Shown piece after piece: positions 9,993 through 24,593 of a DNA stretch of 64,000 nucleotides. Position numbers and translations under genes: made by a program. This stretch comes from Fulvia fulva. Its lineage: Eukaryota; Ascomycota; Dothideomycetes; Mycosphaerellales; Mycosphaerellaceae. Below the pieces are notes generated by a model. That model saw nothing but the letters and a program-made list of their open reading frames with translations. It was not told the origin of the DNA and made no database searches. Position 1 is the stretch's first letter; every line of letters begins with the position of its first letter. The stretch is from the NCBI RefSeq assembly GCF_020509005.1, contig NC_063022.1:3224001-3288000 (forward strand), written 5' to 3'.

Positions 9993-10950
9993 GGTGGGAT
10001 TGTATCTCTCCTCGTACAGTGATGTGGTCGTGTAACGCCCGCCTTTTCTTTGTTATCGGGTGGGATCAGCGAGCGGCGGGGCTTTGTGGGAGAGGTGAAG
10101 CTATTGTTGCCGAAATGACCTGCAGACCAGCTGTCCTCAAAGGTGTTGTTCGACGCGAGTGGTGGTAGAGCAGGAGGAGGAGGAGGAGGAGGAGGAGGAA
10201 GGTCTTGGAAGCAGCATGGGATGGGATGTGCAGCTCACAGGCTCGTGCTGCGAGAATCAAGTCGTGGTGCAGGTGGAAGTTCGCGCCGCGTTCAGTGCCT
10301 TGAGCTAGAGCCTAGAACTGGAGCCGATCCTCCGGCACCACCAAAAACGCGCTTCCGCTTGCAGACGTCGTGTAACTAGTCTGTCGATCTCGGGTGCTTG
10401 AATAGTTCCGCCTCCCATGTATGAACGAGAGACGGATGGAATATGAGTGCAGTGCCCCCGCTCTTGTTGAGTAACACCGCACGTGAAGAGAAAGTGGCCT
10501 GGATCTCGGCAATATGCTCGTGCTCGTGCTCGTGCTGCTCCTGATACTCTACTGGGGGGTCCACCTCTCGGAGTCGTCAGCCTGTGCGACACTGCGATTG
10601 GCTGCTCATTGACCGTGTCTGGACTGTTCCTCTTCACCACTTCCACTCGTTGTCCTCCAGCTGTTTCTCCTCAGCTGCCATCACACCAGAAGCACCGGCT
10701 GTACATGTACCGCCACTACCAAAGCTGACTTTCATCTCACGTCCGCACGCGCCGCAAACATGAAGGGTCTGTCGCGTGCGACGCGTGCGTACCACGGTTC
10801 GGCTAAGCTTAACCTCCGCCATATCCCCGGGCCCACGACAACATTCCGGCTGCCAGAGAAAGATGTCATCCCAACACAATGTTCTTTTGAGCCAGCTCTT
10901 CCGCAGACATGTGTCCCGAACGTACCAACTCTGTTCCCAGAACATGACAC
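9993..10950. other. VTS1 upstream region with simple repeats
   Basis: No protein gene is supported across these 960 bp. They contain a (GGA)n microsatellite at about 10170-10200 and a GCTCGT repeat at about 10512-10535. A plus-strand frame at 10760-11125 overlaps the neighbouring gene in antisense and is judged a shadow. The length would suit a long VTS1 5' leader or promoter. Confidence 0.4.
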
Positions 10951-11488
10951 CTATTCCATCAGCTCCTTCGCCTCCTCGGGCAACTCCCACAACCGGGCCC
11001 AGCCAACACCCTCATCCTCATCATCACACTCATCCTCGATATACCAATACATCCTCAACACCCCCGCCCAGTCCACTCGATCATCCTCCTCATCGCACCG
11101 CATAATCAAGAACTCCAGCGAATGATACAGACTCGGTCTGGCAGAAAGCTGGTCCTGGTCGTGCCGAACATATGTAACCAGTCTGGCATGCTCGTCGCGC
11201 ATCTTAAGCGACCATCGAGTCGGGTCAGCGAGCAGTGGTACGAAGAAGATGACCTTTGTATAGTAAGACTCGGCGGCTTCGGCGCGGAGCTGGTGGCAGG
11301 TGCCTAGCAAGGCGGTCTTGCGAGCTGCGTGGCCAGACTGGGTAATGTCCACGTCTTGGCCGGTGTAGAGGTGGGAGTAGATGGTGTCCCGGAGCTCGCC
11401 TGTGCTGGTGTCAGTTGGTGCAGGTCAATGGCATTGAGTGTGGCTTACGAGGGAGGCTGAGTAGACTTGCTTTCTGTGTGGTAGCCAT
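10951..11488 (-). CDS. Short two-exon LPxELR-motif protein
   Basis: The exons are 11449-11488 and 10951-11399, giving 162 residues. A 49-nt intron (donor GTAAGC, branch CTGAC, acceptor CACAG) splits the signature codon. Splicing gives MATTQKASLLSLPRELRDTIY, so the LPxELR motif spans the junction; this is strong support for the model. The second family block is present (LLGTCHQLRAEAAESYYTKV). The C-terminal part is acidic (MRCDEEDDRVDW and DECDDEDEG). It is shorter than the other members in this window (253-340 residues), which is normal for the small class. The function is unknown. Confidence 0.75.
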
Positions 11489-11889
11489 GTTGGATGTGCG
11501 TGGCGATGTTCGGGATCTGGAGAACAGGTTTATTGTGCAGCTTGAGATTGCAGAATATCGAGCGAGAATGAGTCAGTGTGTGTCATGAGCACGGATCAAG
11601 GTCAAGCATGTGAAAGCAACAAAGCACGGACCCGAGTCCATTTCGAGTACCCTGCGTTGGATTTCAGAACAATGAATTGAGTATGGACGCGGGGTAAGTG
11701 AATGGTGTTGTCTCCTCGCACACGACACAACACTATATTAGCACAAGTACCTTCTTCCCTTCTACCCTTTGCCTTGCCCCTTCATCGCCACTAAACCAAC
11801 AGGATCATCGTTCTAAGCACCTCGGAGAGCTCACCATCGACCAAACCCAATCTAGCATACCAAACAACCACAGCAACAACTCATCAACT
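11489..11889. other. Divergent intergenic region
   Basis: About 400 bp lies between two divergent starts. A CT/CA-rich tract at 11750-11890 probably is the 5' leader of the gene at 11890. Nothing else was recognised. Confidence 0.4.
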
Positions 11890-12198
11890 ATGTCTACTCC
11901 CACCAACACCAACACCTCCAACATCCTCTCCTCCGACTCGACTCCCCCAGCCCACCTCTCGCAATACTGGTTCAAGAACTTCAACGGCCGATACGTCCCC
12001 GTCAACGAAAACGACCCCAAGGACGTCGCAGAGTTCCCGATGCAAATGACTCCGACCGATTTGCCACTCTACAATTTCCACGCTGACCTATCTCCAGAGC
12101 CGCGGTACCGGCCTTTCACGCGGGAGTTTCTGGATGCGGTCGAGGAGACTATTCGACGGGAGAGGCCGTGGTATGGGGAGGTTAGGGTGCAGGGGTAA
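11890..12198 (+). CDS. Small unknown protein (102 aa), parent of a decayed tandem copy
   Basis: The start is taken at the ATG at 11890 (MSTPTNTNTSN). The in-frame extension from 11698 is leader-like and low-complexity. The 102-residue product has a Thr/Asn/Ser-rich N-terminus (1-25), then QYWFKNFNGRYVPVNENDPK and PFTREFLDAVEETIRRERPW near the C-terminus. No signal peptide, membrane segment or known domain is recognised. The strongest support that it is a gene is a diverged duplicate about 550 bp downstream (12735-13026), which preserves the NExDPKD and PFTxE blocks in the same order and spacing. The function is unknown. Confidence 0.55.
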   Translation: MSTPTNTNTSNILSSDSTPPAHLSQYWFKNFNGRYVPVNENDPKDVAEFPMQMTPTDLPLYNFHADLSPEPRYRPFTREFLDAVEETIRRERPWYGEVRVQG

Positions 12199-12516
12199 GG
12201 TGGGATGGGCGGGGAGAAGGAGGGACAGGAGAGGAAAGAAGTGTCGTGGTTGCACCAGGGAGGCGGCAGGAAGCTTTGGGTGGAGTGGGGCCGACTGAAG
12301 CTATAGCTATAGCGTGGTGAGGATTTATTAGTGTGGCTTGGTTGTATTGCATAGTGTTCTCGCACATTTTTCTTAGGCATAGTGAGGTCCGACGGGCCAT
12401 TCCTTACGGACTGCATCTTCTTAGCATGACTTTCGATTGTTGTCGAGACTCGTCGTCCCTGCTTCGCAGATACCTCCCATCCCCTACAAGCTGTGACCGC
12501 TTGAACACCGCCGAGA

Positions 12517-12552
12517 GCAGGTGCAGGTGCAGGTGCAGGCGCAGGTGCAGGT
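12517..12552. repeat. Hexanucleotide microsatellite (GCAGGT)n
   Basis: Six near-perfect copies of GCAGGT occur, one with a T-to-C change (GCAGGC). They lie in the spacer between the small gene at 11890 and its decayed copy. Confidence 0.85.
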
Positions 12553-12734
12553 GAATAACGTTGATCAGCAAGTCGAGCGAGTGAACCGTTGCCTTTCCTC
12601 GCACACTAACACTTCGCTCATAAACCTGCAGCATCCCACTCTTCCTCCCCATCACGGCGTCGCTTCAACTACACCACTACACCACTTCCTTCCAAGAAAG
12701 ATAATCCATTTCGACCACCACAACCACCACTACC

Positions 12735-13026
12735 ACGTCTCCACCCACCAACAACGCCACCAACGCCAACACCCCCACGGACCCCAAGTAGACCAAGAAA
12801 GACGAAAACCACAGCCTCGCCGTCAACGAGAAAGACCCCAAAGGACATCACACGCTTTCTGCTACAGAACTACCCAGCCAACGCGTCGATTTCCGTCGCT
12901 GTCCTGCGCAACAAGCCGGAACTCGCTCCCTTTACGCAGGAGGTCGCCAAGGAGATCAGGCCCCAGGATCAGCAGGGTTGGGGTTCTGTCGACGGAGCAG
13001 GCGTTGGCGAAGTAGCTTTGCGATAA
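12735..13026 (+). pseudogene. Decayed tandem duplicate of the 11890-12198 gene
   Basis: Aligned by eye with the upstream gene, the copy begins with ACG where the parent has ATG (ACGTCTCCACCCACCAAC versus ATGTCTACTCCCACCAAC). It has an in-frame TAG at 12789-12791 and keeps VNEKDPK. It then shifts by one base near 12841 before resuming as DITRF, and continues to LAPFTQEVAKEI (parent RYRPFTREFLDAVEE), ending at a TAA at 13026. Start loss, nonsense and frameshift together indicate a pseudogene. An alternative, that it is a live gene with unrecognised introns, is less likely because no splice pair removes both defects. Confidence 0.55.
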
Positions 13027-13516
13027 TGGAAATGGAGGGGTGGAGGGACGTATGAGGAGTATGATGGCGATAGGGACGGACAGGTGTGCGAGCGGCGTGA
13101 TGACGCCAGGCTAGATGAAGGGGGAAGGCATGCTGGATGGCTACTGAATGGGGCATTTCCATCATGCAAAACCGCACCGTTGAGCTCGCGGGATGTTGCT
13201 CGTCGAATGTCTTACCGAGCCTGAACGGCCCATGACGCCAACGCCAGGCAAAGCTGTGCGAGTTTCCGTCCCTTTCCCTTCTCTCCTTCTCGCCATCATC
13301 ATAACTCCCCCGTCTCCTCGTGTCCGGAACCCAGAATTTTTCCTGCACACCATTGCGGCTGTAAGTCACGAAACCTGCGTGGGAGGCATCACCCTCATCG
13401 CCTCGCGCTTGGATGGCGTCTCTCGTAGCTCGATTCATGCTGCAGTCGTTGCAGCGGGTGTTCTTGATGGTGGTGAGGTTGTGGCAGGAGCTGTAGATGC
13501 AGGGGTAGGCGGGCAT
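12956..13516 (-). CDS. Doubtful small Cys-containing protein
   Basis: An open frame of 186 residues starts MPAYPCIYSSCHN. It has two CxxxC/CxxC-like pairs in the first 26 residues (CIYSSC and CNDC), which could form a small zinc site, followed by a charged region (DDGEKERRERDG). The last third is low-complexity and overlaps, in antisense, the decayed copy at 12735-13026. A GTAAGA donor near 13208 could end the true exon after GPFRL, with the downstream residues replaced. No family is recognised. It may be a real short gene with one intron, or chance. Confidence 0.3.
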   Translation of the reverse strand: MPAYPCIYSSCHNLTTIKNTRCNDCSMNRATRDAIQARGDEGDASHAGFVTYSRNGVQEKFWVPDTRRRGSYDDGEKERRERDGNSHSFAWRWRHGPFRLGKTFDEQHPASSTVRFCMMEMPHSVAIQHAFPLHLAWRHHAARTPVRPYRHHTPHTSLHPSISIIAKLLRQRLLRRQNPNPADPGA

Positions 13517-13526
13517 TGTGGGTGCT

Positions 13527-14006
13527 GGGAGTGATGTGGTGGTGGTTTAGTGGGATGCGTTGATTGTTGGTTGGTTGGTTGTCGTTGTCTTTGGTGGTGT
13601 GGAAGTTGAGGAGTTAAGAAGAGGGAGTTGACAGGAGTGCTTAGGGAGATATAGACTGGGATGAAGACCGTGAAGGGGCAGAGTGCTGTCTTTACTGATG
13701 TGGTTCTGGCGGGAGGCGGTGGCGAAGATCTGATCTGACGAGATGTTGCAATCGTCGTGTCTGTATAGTTTCGCTGCATGTATGAAGTCGTGAATCCTGT
13801 CAGTTCGTGCGACTGTATTACGCCAATTCAATACATTACGACATGAAACTGGTATCTCCATCGTTCACCGTTGTCTTCAGCTTGAGCCACTATCCTCCCA
13901 AGCTCGGGGCGGCATGTCTGCTGCAGAAATGCGTAGCAAGCAGTGAACATCTCCCTCCAATTGCGCAGTCTAATTCTTTACTGTCCAGTTTGGTTGTTCA
14001 ACGACA
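13527..14006. other. Intergenic
   Basis: About 480 bp lies between the doubtful small gene and the HET gene. It contains a GTTG-rich simple stretch near 13560-13585. No other feature was seen. Confidence 0.4.
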
Positions 14007-15359
14007 CTACATTGCCTCACGAGTCAAGTCGATTGTGGGTGGCGTAGGCTGGCTTCTGTCTTCTGCTAGGTTGTCTCTGCGATCTTGAGGCAAGAGACCA
14101 TAGAGGTCATCGAGTGTCTGTGTGCCACGTTGTGCAGTGTGGCCTGACAAAAGCTCCTCTTCGTCAAAATCGGTAGAAGTCATAGCTAGCAGGAACATTT
14201 GTTCTGGGTTCCGCCGGACTGGTCGATTGGAGGAGCCTATCAAACGTTGCCAGAGTTCCTGGCCGATATCCCAGGTTGGTACTCTGGCCATCAAGTCGTC
14301 CTTATACTGAGCCATAGCAATCAGACAAGCTTGCGGACGATGATCCTCCAGCAAGGTGTAGCAGTTCAGCTGTAGTAGAAAGATGCGTTCTAGGCCATCC
14401 CATCCGGAAGCTGACATATCTTCGAACACGACTGTCTTCGCCTGGAGTTCCAGGCCCTTGGCTCCAAGGAGGTAATGGTTCCTATCACCCAGCGCAGCGC
14501 GGATCACATTGCCACCGTGCTCGAATGCTGCAGGTCGTCGTGCAAGGAACGCAGTCGTTGGCTGACCCGGTCCAGCAGGGCTTGTCCAAGCGAATATTGA
14601 CTCGTCGTTTGACCTTTTCATGGTCTCCTCTTGCAGACGTAAGAATGCGTCGGCTCGCTCGCCATAGAGAAGCGGCATCTTCACGTTGAATAAACCTAGT
14701 AAGCAGTAAGCTTCGTCCTCTCTCCGTGTGGTGGTTCTTCCTGCCGCCCAGCTCATACGCCTGGTGACGCTCTGGCGGAATACATTACCAGAATCGTTCA
14801 AGCACTCTTCTGGTATCCCTGTCACCTTAGTGATGAGCGGAGCATCCTTCTCCATGCCGGGTACCATGTTCCAGTCACGGTCACAGAAGATAATAGACCG
14901 TGGGAATATGAGCTCCTGCAGTGTCCATCCACACCGAAACCATTCGCTCCTTGACACGGCCATTTCCGTCTCATCTTGAGGCAGCGAGGGCGGGACATCG
15001 CTCAAGTGGACGACGCAAAGTTGGCTTCGACGATACCAGTTCGCCATAGAATTGATACTTTCTGATAGCTCAGCGGAGCTCCGTTTGTCGATGCAGCAAG
15101 TATCGACCCAGCACCAGGAAACTTGAAACAGTCTGAAATCTCGAAGTATGGGATGCTTCACCTTCCCGGAGTTGATGGCGCGCAAGAAGGTGCAAAAACT
15201 TGTAATCTCGTCAAACCCTCGGCCACGTCGTGTTTCTGGTCTCAAAAAGGCTTCGTAGGAGATCTCATCACCTTGCCATCTGTGCGAAAGTGTCGCATAC
15301 GGTGGTGGAGCATCCCCGAAGTCATGCGACTCCAGATTGTTGATGTTGATTAGACGCAT
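14007..15359 (-). CDS. HET-domain (heterokaryon incompatibility) protein
   Basis: This is an intronless 450-residue protein. It starts MRLININNLE and carries the HET signature blocks in order: YATLSHRWQGDE (about 21-32), WCWVDTCCIDKRSSAELSES (about 82-101), WYRRSQLCVVHLSDV (about 107-121), WFRCGWTLQELIFP (about 138-151), and the DEAYCLLGLFNVKMPLLYGE block (about 217-236) that follows in the long HET class. HET proteins act in non-self recognition and can trigger programmed cell death of fused hyphae when paired with an incompatible partner. The partner is not identifiable here. About ten residues before the WVDTCC block are longer than usual for the family; the stretch is too short to be an intron and is probably a genuine insertion. 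Confidence 0.9.
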   Translation of the reverse strand: MRLININNLESHDFGDAPPPYATLSHRWQGDEISYEAFLRPETRRGRGFDEITSFCTFLRAINSGKVKHPILRDFRLFQVSWCWVDTCCIDKRSSAELSESINSMANWYRRSQLCVVHLSDVPPSLPQDETEMAVSRSEWFRCGWTLQELIFPRSIIFCDRDWNMVPGMEKDAPLITKVTGIPEECLNDSGNVFRQSVTRRMSWAAGRTTTRREDEAYCLLGLFNVKMPLLYGERADAFLRLQEETMKRSNDESIFAWTSPAGPGQPTTAFLARRPAAFEHGGNVIRAALGDRNHYLLGAKGLELQAKTVVFEDMSASGWDGLERIFLLQLNCYTLLEDHRPQACLIAMAQYKDDLMARVPTWDIGQELWQRLIGSSNRPVRRNPEQMFLLAMTSTDFDEEELLSGHTAQRGTQTLDDLYGLLPQDRRDNLAEDRSQPTPPTIDLTREAM

Positions 15360-16116
15360 GGCAGGTTTGACCTAGTAGCATGTCCTTGGGAGCACTTTTG
15401 TTCTTCGTGTTGACCAGCTCGATGTACCTTGGCCATGAGCCACGCAATTGATCAATGCTGGACGTGCGAGTCCGAGGCCTGTCTGTGATCGACGGTCATG
15501 TCTGGATATGCATACATGTTGTGTGAAGCTGACGTTGCTGTGTTCGTGGATCAGCAAAAAGGAAGAGCTGCAGCTGATCGTCCCCTTCCCGGTGACCAGG
15601 CTTGTTCGAGATATCACACGTGCTGCCACATACACTGATGCCCTCTATGGAGCGTGTTGATACGGAGTCGGAGGCATGTTCACCGCCAGGAGCACAGCGT
15701 CGACAACGACAATGTTGTTGTTCGCACCAACATTAGTCCAGCAAATGATGCCGGCAATGTTCGCGCCTGCCGAGGTCGGAGCCAAGCGCGCCATGTTTCA
15801 GATCTGCTTGCCGCGCGACTGACCACTTCTTTCACGACCACATCTCCACCAACCCTGTGATGTGAGAACAACGAACATCTCACGCGCCGTCGACAGTCTG
15901 CATATCAGGAGTCCCCCAAGCCAAGCTGTCCTTGCTCATCGTCACAGTTACACGAGCCCCTGTTTGACATACGCGCACTTCCGGGTAGAGCTTGCATGCT
16001 GACCCATCCTCGACCTCACGCCGGCGTCGACGATCAGCAGGACGCGCAACGATGTACGCCAACCTCGTTCACGCCGGTTTTTTGATACTAGGCAGAGTAC
16101 ATGTCAGTGCTATAGA
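15360..16116. other. Intergenic upstream of the HET gene
   Basis: No gene is supported. A short minus-strand frame at 15890-16010 (ending GTPDMQTVDGA) looks somewhat protein-like, but it has no start, no partner exon and no recognised family. Confidence 0.35.
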
Positions 16117-16548
16117 TCACAATGATAAGCTGGAATCGCCATTGTGGCCCTCGATGCCGCAGCGCCGTACATGGAGTTGCCCAGGCGGTGACAGCTTCTT
16201 CCAGAAGCACTGTTCGACAAGAAAAATGGCACCAAGAACTTGCAGATCCGTCTGCTGAAACCGCCGGCCACCCGCCAGACACAGAACGGACCGAGCCATC
16301 CAGCGGCTATACAACTTGCCCTCAACGGTAGGCACTTGCGCCTCGTCAGCGACAACTTCCTTCCAGTCCACCTCGAATCGTATGACTGAGCGGCTACTGC
16401 ACTCCTCGTGCTCATGCTTCTGTCTTTAATTGTTCGCGCAGTGTCCACAACAAGTCCAGATCTTCTTCAGGCCAAGAGCCTCCCTATGCTCCTGCGCCAG
16501 TTCCTCTGTGGATGCTAGCGCGAATGTCTGTCGAACGAAAGTATACAT
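16117..16548 (-). pseudogene. Possible Cys/His-rich small gene broken by an in-frame TAA
   Basis: Reading leftward from the ATG at 16548, one frame gives MYTFVRQTFALASTEELAQE, then KKIWTCCGHCANN. A TAA follows at 16426-16428, after which the same frame continues with KHEHEECSSRS and FEVDWKEVVADE down to a stop at 16117. The Cys/His spacing (CCxxC, HxH, C) across the stop resembles a zinc-binding module, and the stop would be a single C-to-T change from CAA. The downstream half is less convincing. No family was recognised. It may instead be a 40-residue peptide or chance. Confidence 0.25.
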
Positions 16549-16982
16549 GTCGCATCCGCATCATGTTTGTATAGCATCTTCTTATCCTACTCTCACACCT
16601 CGACTGTCGTTGCGTTGGTAGAGCTCTTTCACTTTTCGTTCTTGTACATTCCTTCACCGGCAAGCCCGCCACCACATTCACTTCCACTCTTACTTCGGAC
16701 CCAGAACACGCTCTCTAAATCAGCCATCACAACACATCACGAGGAGCACTCACTACCACGAGCTGGCCTCGTCACACAACAACATCCCGACCTCATACCA
16801 TCACAAAGAAAAACTCCCAGCCCATACCATCAAAATCTGGTCCCGGCAGCCACCTGACAGCCGCCATCGACAAAGAACCCAACAACCATATAACACCCAC
16901 AACAACCCAGCACCGTTACAACTGCCAATTCCATTTCATTTCATTTCCCTTCTCAGTGATACCCAGCATCGACCAACAGAAG
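16549..16982. other. Upstream region of the secreted-protein gene
   Basis: This is about 430 bp. The last 250 bp are CA/CT-rich and look like a 5' leader, including a TTCATTTCATTTCATTTCC repeat just before the start. No other feature was seen. Confidence 0.4.
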
Positions 16983-18173
16983 ATGCACCCTCTCCTTCTC
17001 CTTCCCGCGCTGGTCGCGCAACAAATCTTGGCAGCCCCAACGCCTGCCCAGCCCGAACACAAATCGATTCAGCCAAAGATCAAAAGCACAACTCTCATCG
17101 CCAACGTAACAGACCCAACCGTGAGCCGCGACTCCTGCGGTTCCGTCCGAATTGGCGATAGAGTGCTATGGACGTGCAGGGACACGCTGAAATACGACGT
17201 GCGGCTAGGCAAGACAACGCTGCCGATAATATCCAACACAGCGAGCTGGACGGATCTCACACCTGGCGGAGGCCCAGCCTTAAAAATTGGACCTGTTGGA
17301 TCAGGGTCCGATGGGGTGAGGCCGATATTGCGGATGTATGGGGACATTTTCGACGGGGAGGGATTACTGGATCCGTTCTTCCCACTGCAGCGGGATCAGT
17401 GTCCGGAGTATGGGGTTTGTGGGGATGGGAGTCGATGGGTTACGTGGCCGGACTCGCCGCCGGTGGTTCTTGATGCGGAGGCAGAGGTTGCGGTTGGGTT
17501 TACTGTTGTTCCGAATGTGCACCTGGTGAATTTGACCAATATTAATTCGCAAACGCCTTCGCACGCGCTGTATAAATCGACGTATACCGCTTCGTCCTCG
17601 GACCGCAATGCTCTCCCGACGACCGAGCTGGTGGATGGAGAGTTTTTCAAAGAAGATGAAGTCGCTTATGGCCGCTATGGTAACTTCGCCAAGGATGGAT
17701 ACGCTTACCTCTACGGCCAGACGAAATCGAAAGGGACCGCGTTGGCCAAAGTCCCTCTCTCCAGTATTGAAGACCGCAGCACGTACCAATACTTCTCCTC
17801 GAACGCCTGGACTTCCACACCTCCCACCACGCCATCCACGATCCCCAACGCCGGCGCTGGCGGGCAGGGCACATTCTACTACTCCTCCTATCTGCAATCA
17901 CACGTCTGGATCGGACAACAAGCAGTATCCGTCTCTGCAGATTTCTACATGTCGACCGCCCCAGCGCATGAAGGACCTTGGTGCGAAGCCGAGAAAATTT
18001 TCTCGGGGGAGAATGGAGATAATGCGATTGGGGCGTATAGTCTGCAGGCGCATCCTAGTCTGTCGAGGGATGGGGGGATGAATGGGATTCATGTTAGTTG
18101 GACGCAGCAGTGGAGGGAGGAGACGGTGGGGGCGGGGTATGTTACGCCGCTGGTTTGGGTGGAGTTTGAGTGA
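16983..18173 (+). CDS. Secreted protein of unknown function, possible beta-propeller
   Basis: The start is the ATG at 16983, because it opens directly with a signal peptide (MHPLLLLPALVAQQILAAP). Nine in-frame residues upstream are unlikely to be used. The mature protein is about 375 residues with many beta-strand-like segments and short Trp- and Gly-containing turns (CGSVRIGDRVLWTCRD, WVTWPDSPP, GYAYLYGQTKSKG, FYMSTAPAHEGPWCEAEKIF). The C-terminal AHPSLSRDGGMNGIHVSW is like the strand pattern of sialidase-like or DUF4185-type five-bladed propellers. That fold is an inference from texture. There are no recognisable catalytic residues. A few Cys (for example CRD and QCPEYGVCGDG) suggest disulphides, which fits export. 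Confidence 0.7.
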   Translation: MHPLLLLPALVAQQILAAPTPAQPEHKSIQPKIKSTTLIANVTDPTVSRDSCGSVRIGDRVLWTCRDTLKYDVRLGKTTLPIISNTASWTDLTPGGGPALKIGPVGSGSDGVRPILRMYGDIFDGEGLLDPFFPLQRDQCPEYGVCGDGSRWVTWPDSPPVVLDAEAEVAVGFTVVPNVHLVNLTNINSQTPSHALYKSTYTASSSDRNALPTTELVDGEFFKEDEVAYGRYGNFAKDGYAYLYGQTKSKGTALAKVPLSSIEDRSTYQYFSSNAWTSTPPTTPSTIPNAGAGGQGTFYYSSYLQSHVWIGQQAVSVSADFYMSTAPAHEGPWCEAEKIFSGENGDNAIGAYSLQAHPSLSRDGGMNGIHVSWTQQWREETVGAGYVTPLVWVEFE

Positions 18174-22187
<4,014 letters not shown>

Positions 22188-22638
22188 ATGATGGCGGACT
22201 GTACTCTTGCTCTATACCCAGCTTCGTGGCAGGAGGAAGCGTAATTAGATTGTGTCTTCGATGACAAAAAGATGTTATATAGCCCGTACGAATGAAATGT
22301 CAGTACATACAAACAAATTTACTCCTGCAGTCTGTCCAATCTTGTCTTTGCTGTGCTATAGTGGCACCACGATATATGTATTGTGCTATGCAATTTTGTG
22401 CAGATGAAAGTGGGGCAGCTTGTGCTCGTGCAAGAACCTGGCCGACGTTCGCACAGGGTCTCTCTGCTGACGACGATCGCGTGAATCGTTGAGCTGCGCG
22501 CTGCTGTTGTACATAAGCTACTCCTGTACGATATCCAGTATACATTTATCTGTTTCAGTATCATTCCATGGTCTCCTACTGGATAGGCAGAAGGCGCTGT
22601 GAGCTGGCCTCACCCCGATAGCGATAGCGATTCACAGC
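22188..22638. other. Intergenic
   Basis: About 450 bp forms the katG 3' flank and the upstream region of the next gene. AT-rich stretches at 22270-22320 may be the 3' processing region. Nothing else was seen. Confidence 0.4.
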
Positions 22639-24593
22639 ATGTCTGGCAATCCATTCAGACGCTCGAAGCTGCCTGAAGCTCCCCCCTCAGCAGTGCCAGC
22701 AGCACCTGCAGTGAGAATAGACACAACTGCCCATACTGCTCCCAGTAAGCGACTGCACATATTCTGCTATCATGCGTGACAGGTAGGTGGATCTTGCTGA
22801 ACATTGCGTGTTTTCTAGCGACACCACCCCCGCCGCCGAAACCGACACGAACAAAGAAGAAGCGGGTCACGATCGTGTCGCCCAATTCGCCGGAATTTGC
22901 GTATAGACCTGCGGATAATGAACGACGACGCCTTTCTGCTTCGGACTCGGCGACGCGCGCTGAGTCACCTCCACCGCCGCCGCAGCCTGCAGCGAGATTG
23001 GATGAGAGAGAGGACGAGACGGATTCGGATTCGACGACGGGGGATGAAGAGTTGAGGGAAGCGAGGAGTAATACGAGGCGGAACTCTGGAGCGCTGCCGC
23101 CTTTGAATGCGCCGACAGCAACGGCGGAGGGAGGGATGAAGTTGCCGTATAATCCTTTCGCTAGGACGCTGGCGACGGTGGAGGGGCATAATGGGCTGAA
23201 GACATCGCAAGAGGAGGCCACTGCGGAGAGACAGGGTGCTGGCAGGCCGGCTCTGGACGTGGACGCTTTCAAGAACATCCTCATGACTGGAAGTGCTGCC
23301 CCTTCATCTCCGACGGGACAAGCAACAGGAGCAGGAGCTGTGGGCCTTGCACCCACTGCAACAATACCGCGACAACAACTGGACAGCAGCAGCAACACCG
23401 ACACATCCTCCCTCTTCGATCCCCGCTACGATCTCCAGCAAGAATCCCCCAGAACATCCTTCGACGAGTACGAAGACGCTTCAGATACAGACTCTGGCAA
23501 CGAGAACTCGAATCTCATGGGACAGGGGAGATCAGATGATCTTGCGCCTCCTGCACCGCCGAAGCCGAAGAGTCGGGGACCGCAGACGGTGTCTTTTGCG
23601 GAGTTTGAGGATTCCATACCGCAGGGGGTTCAGGGGAGAGCGGCGCAGGGTCAGGTGGTGAATGCGCATTTGACGGGGATATTGAGACCTTCTACGCCAA
23701 GGTCTATGAGTGATTTGAATAAGCCGCTGCCTCCGCCGCCGAGGGAAGGGGCTGTGGCGGAGAGGGAGGGGAAGATGAGTAGGGATACTGTGGTTGCTCA
23801 CCAAGTCATTCCGGATGTCGATTCTAGGGAGAAGGAGGGAGGAAACAAGAAAGCTCCGGCACCACCTCCACCACCACCTTCACGGCGGAGACCAGGGGAG
23901 ACAGGGCGGCCGAGAAGTGCTTCAAATCTGTCTAACAACACCTTGGACTCTGTGCAGTCCGCGAACGTACCAGCACCTGCCCCAACGCTTACATCGCAGC
24001 AGTCGAACGACTCTACCTCCAAACTTGCTCCGCCTCCACCTCCCTCAAGAAAAGCCCACGCCCCCTCACGTCCTTCCGGGCCATCTTCGAGTACAAACTC
24101 CCAAGATCCGTCCCCAAGCCACTCATCCAACGACATCCCCAAAGCGAAACCTCCTCCCCCACCACGACGACACCCTTCCAATTCAGGCAGTACCCACAGC
24201 ACAAGTGGACCCAAACGCACGTCCGAATCACCGCGACCTACTACTCAACGTCCTGGCGATGCCTTTCTCGCAGTTTTCACATCCACCGGTACTTCCACGC
24301 CGCCTGCCCCACCTCCTCCGCCGAGGAGAGGGGGTTCGAAGCGCAGTAGTATGGATGGACCGCCGGACACTCTGGCGAGGAGGCTCAGTGCGGACCATCG
24401 TGGCGGGAGGGGGTCGTTTGATAGTGAGAGGAGTGCAAGTATTGGGAGTTTACAGCAGGTCCCAGAGCCTGGGGAGGAGGATCATGCTGTGGTGAGCCCG
24501 CCGGCGGAGAATCAGAGGAATGTGTTGGCGGATATGGCGGCGTTTGAGGCTGAGATTGAGGCATTGAGGAGACGGGCTGAGGGGACGCGGTGA
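22639..24593 (+). CDS. Proline-rich protein, possibly cortical-actin related
   Basis: The exons are 22639-22744 and 22819-24593, giving 626 residues. The 74-nt intron (GTAAGC donor, TTTCTAG acceptor) joins AHTAP to TTPPPPPKPTRTKKK. The protein is mostly disordered, with many polyproline SH3- or profilin-binding-type runs (PPPPPKPTRTKKKRV near 37, PPPPPPSRRRPGETGR near 380, KPPPPPRRHPSNS near 470, PPAPPPPPRRGGSKRS near 530). The short conserved-looking segments are MSGNPFRRSK at the start, LDVDAFKNILMTG near 173, and a final helix DMAAFEAEIEALRRRAEG. The architecture recalls verprolin- or AIM3-like scaffold proteins of cortical actin patches, but no WH2 domain is certain and this role is inference. 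A minus-strand frame over the same region is an artefact of the GC-rich repeats. Confidence 0.75.

Noticed and set aside
15115..15150. A possible intron inside the HET gene where the protein is longer than usual
   Set aside because: The only GT-AG pair would give an intron of about 30 nt, too short for splicing.
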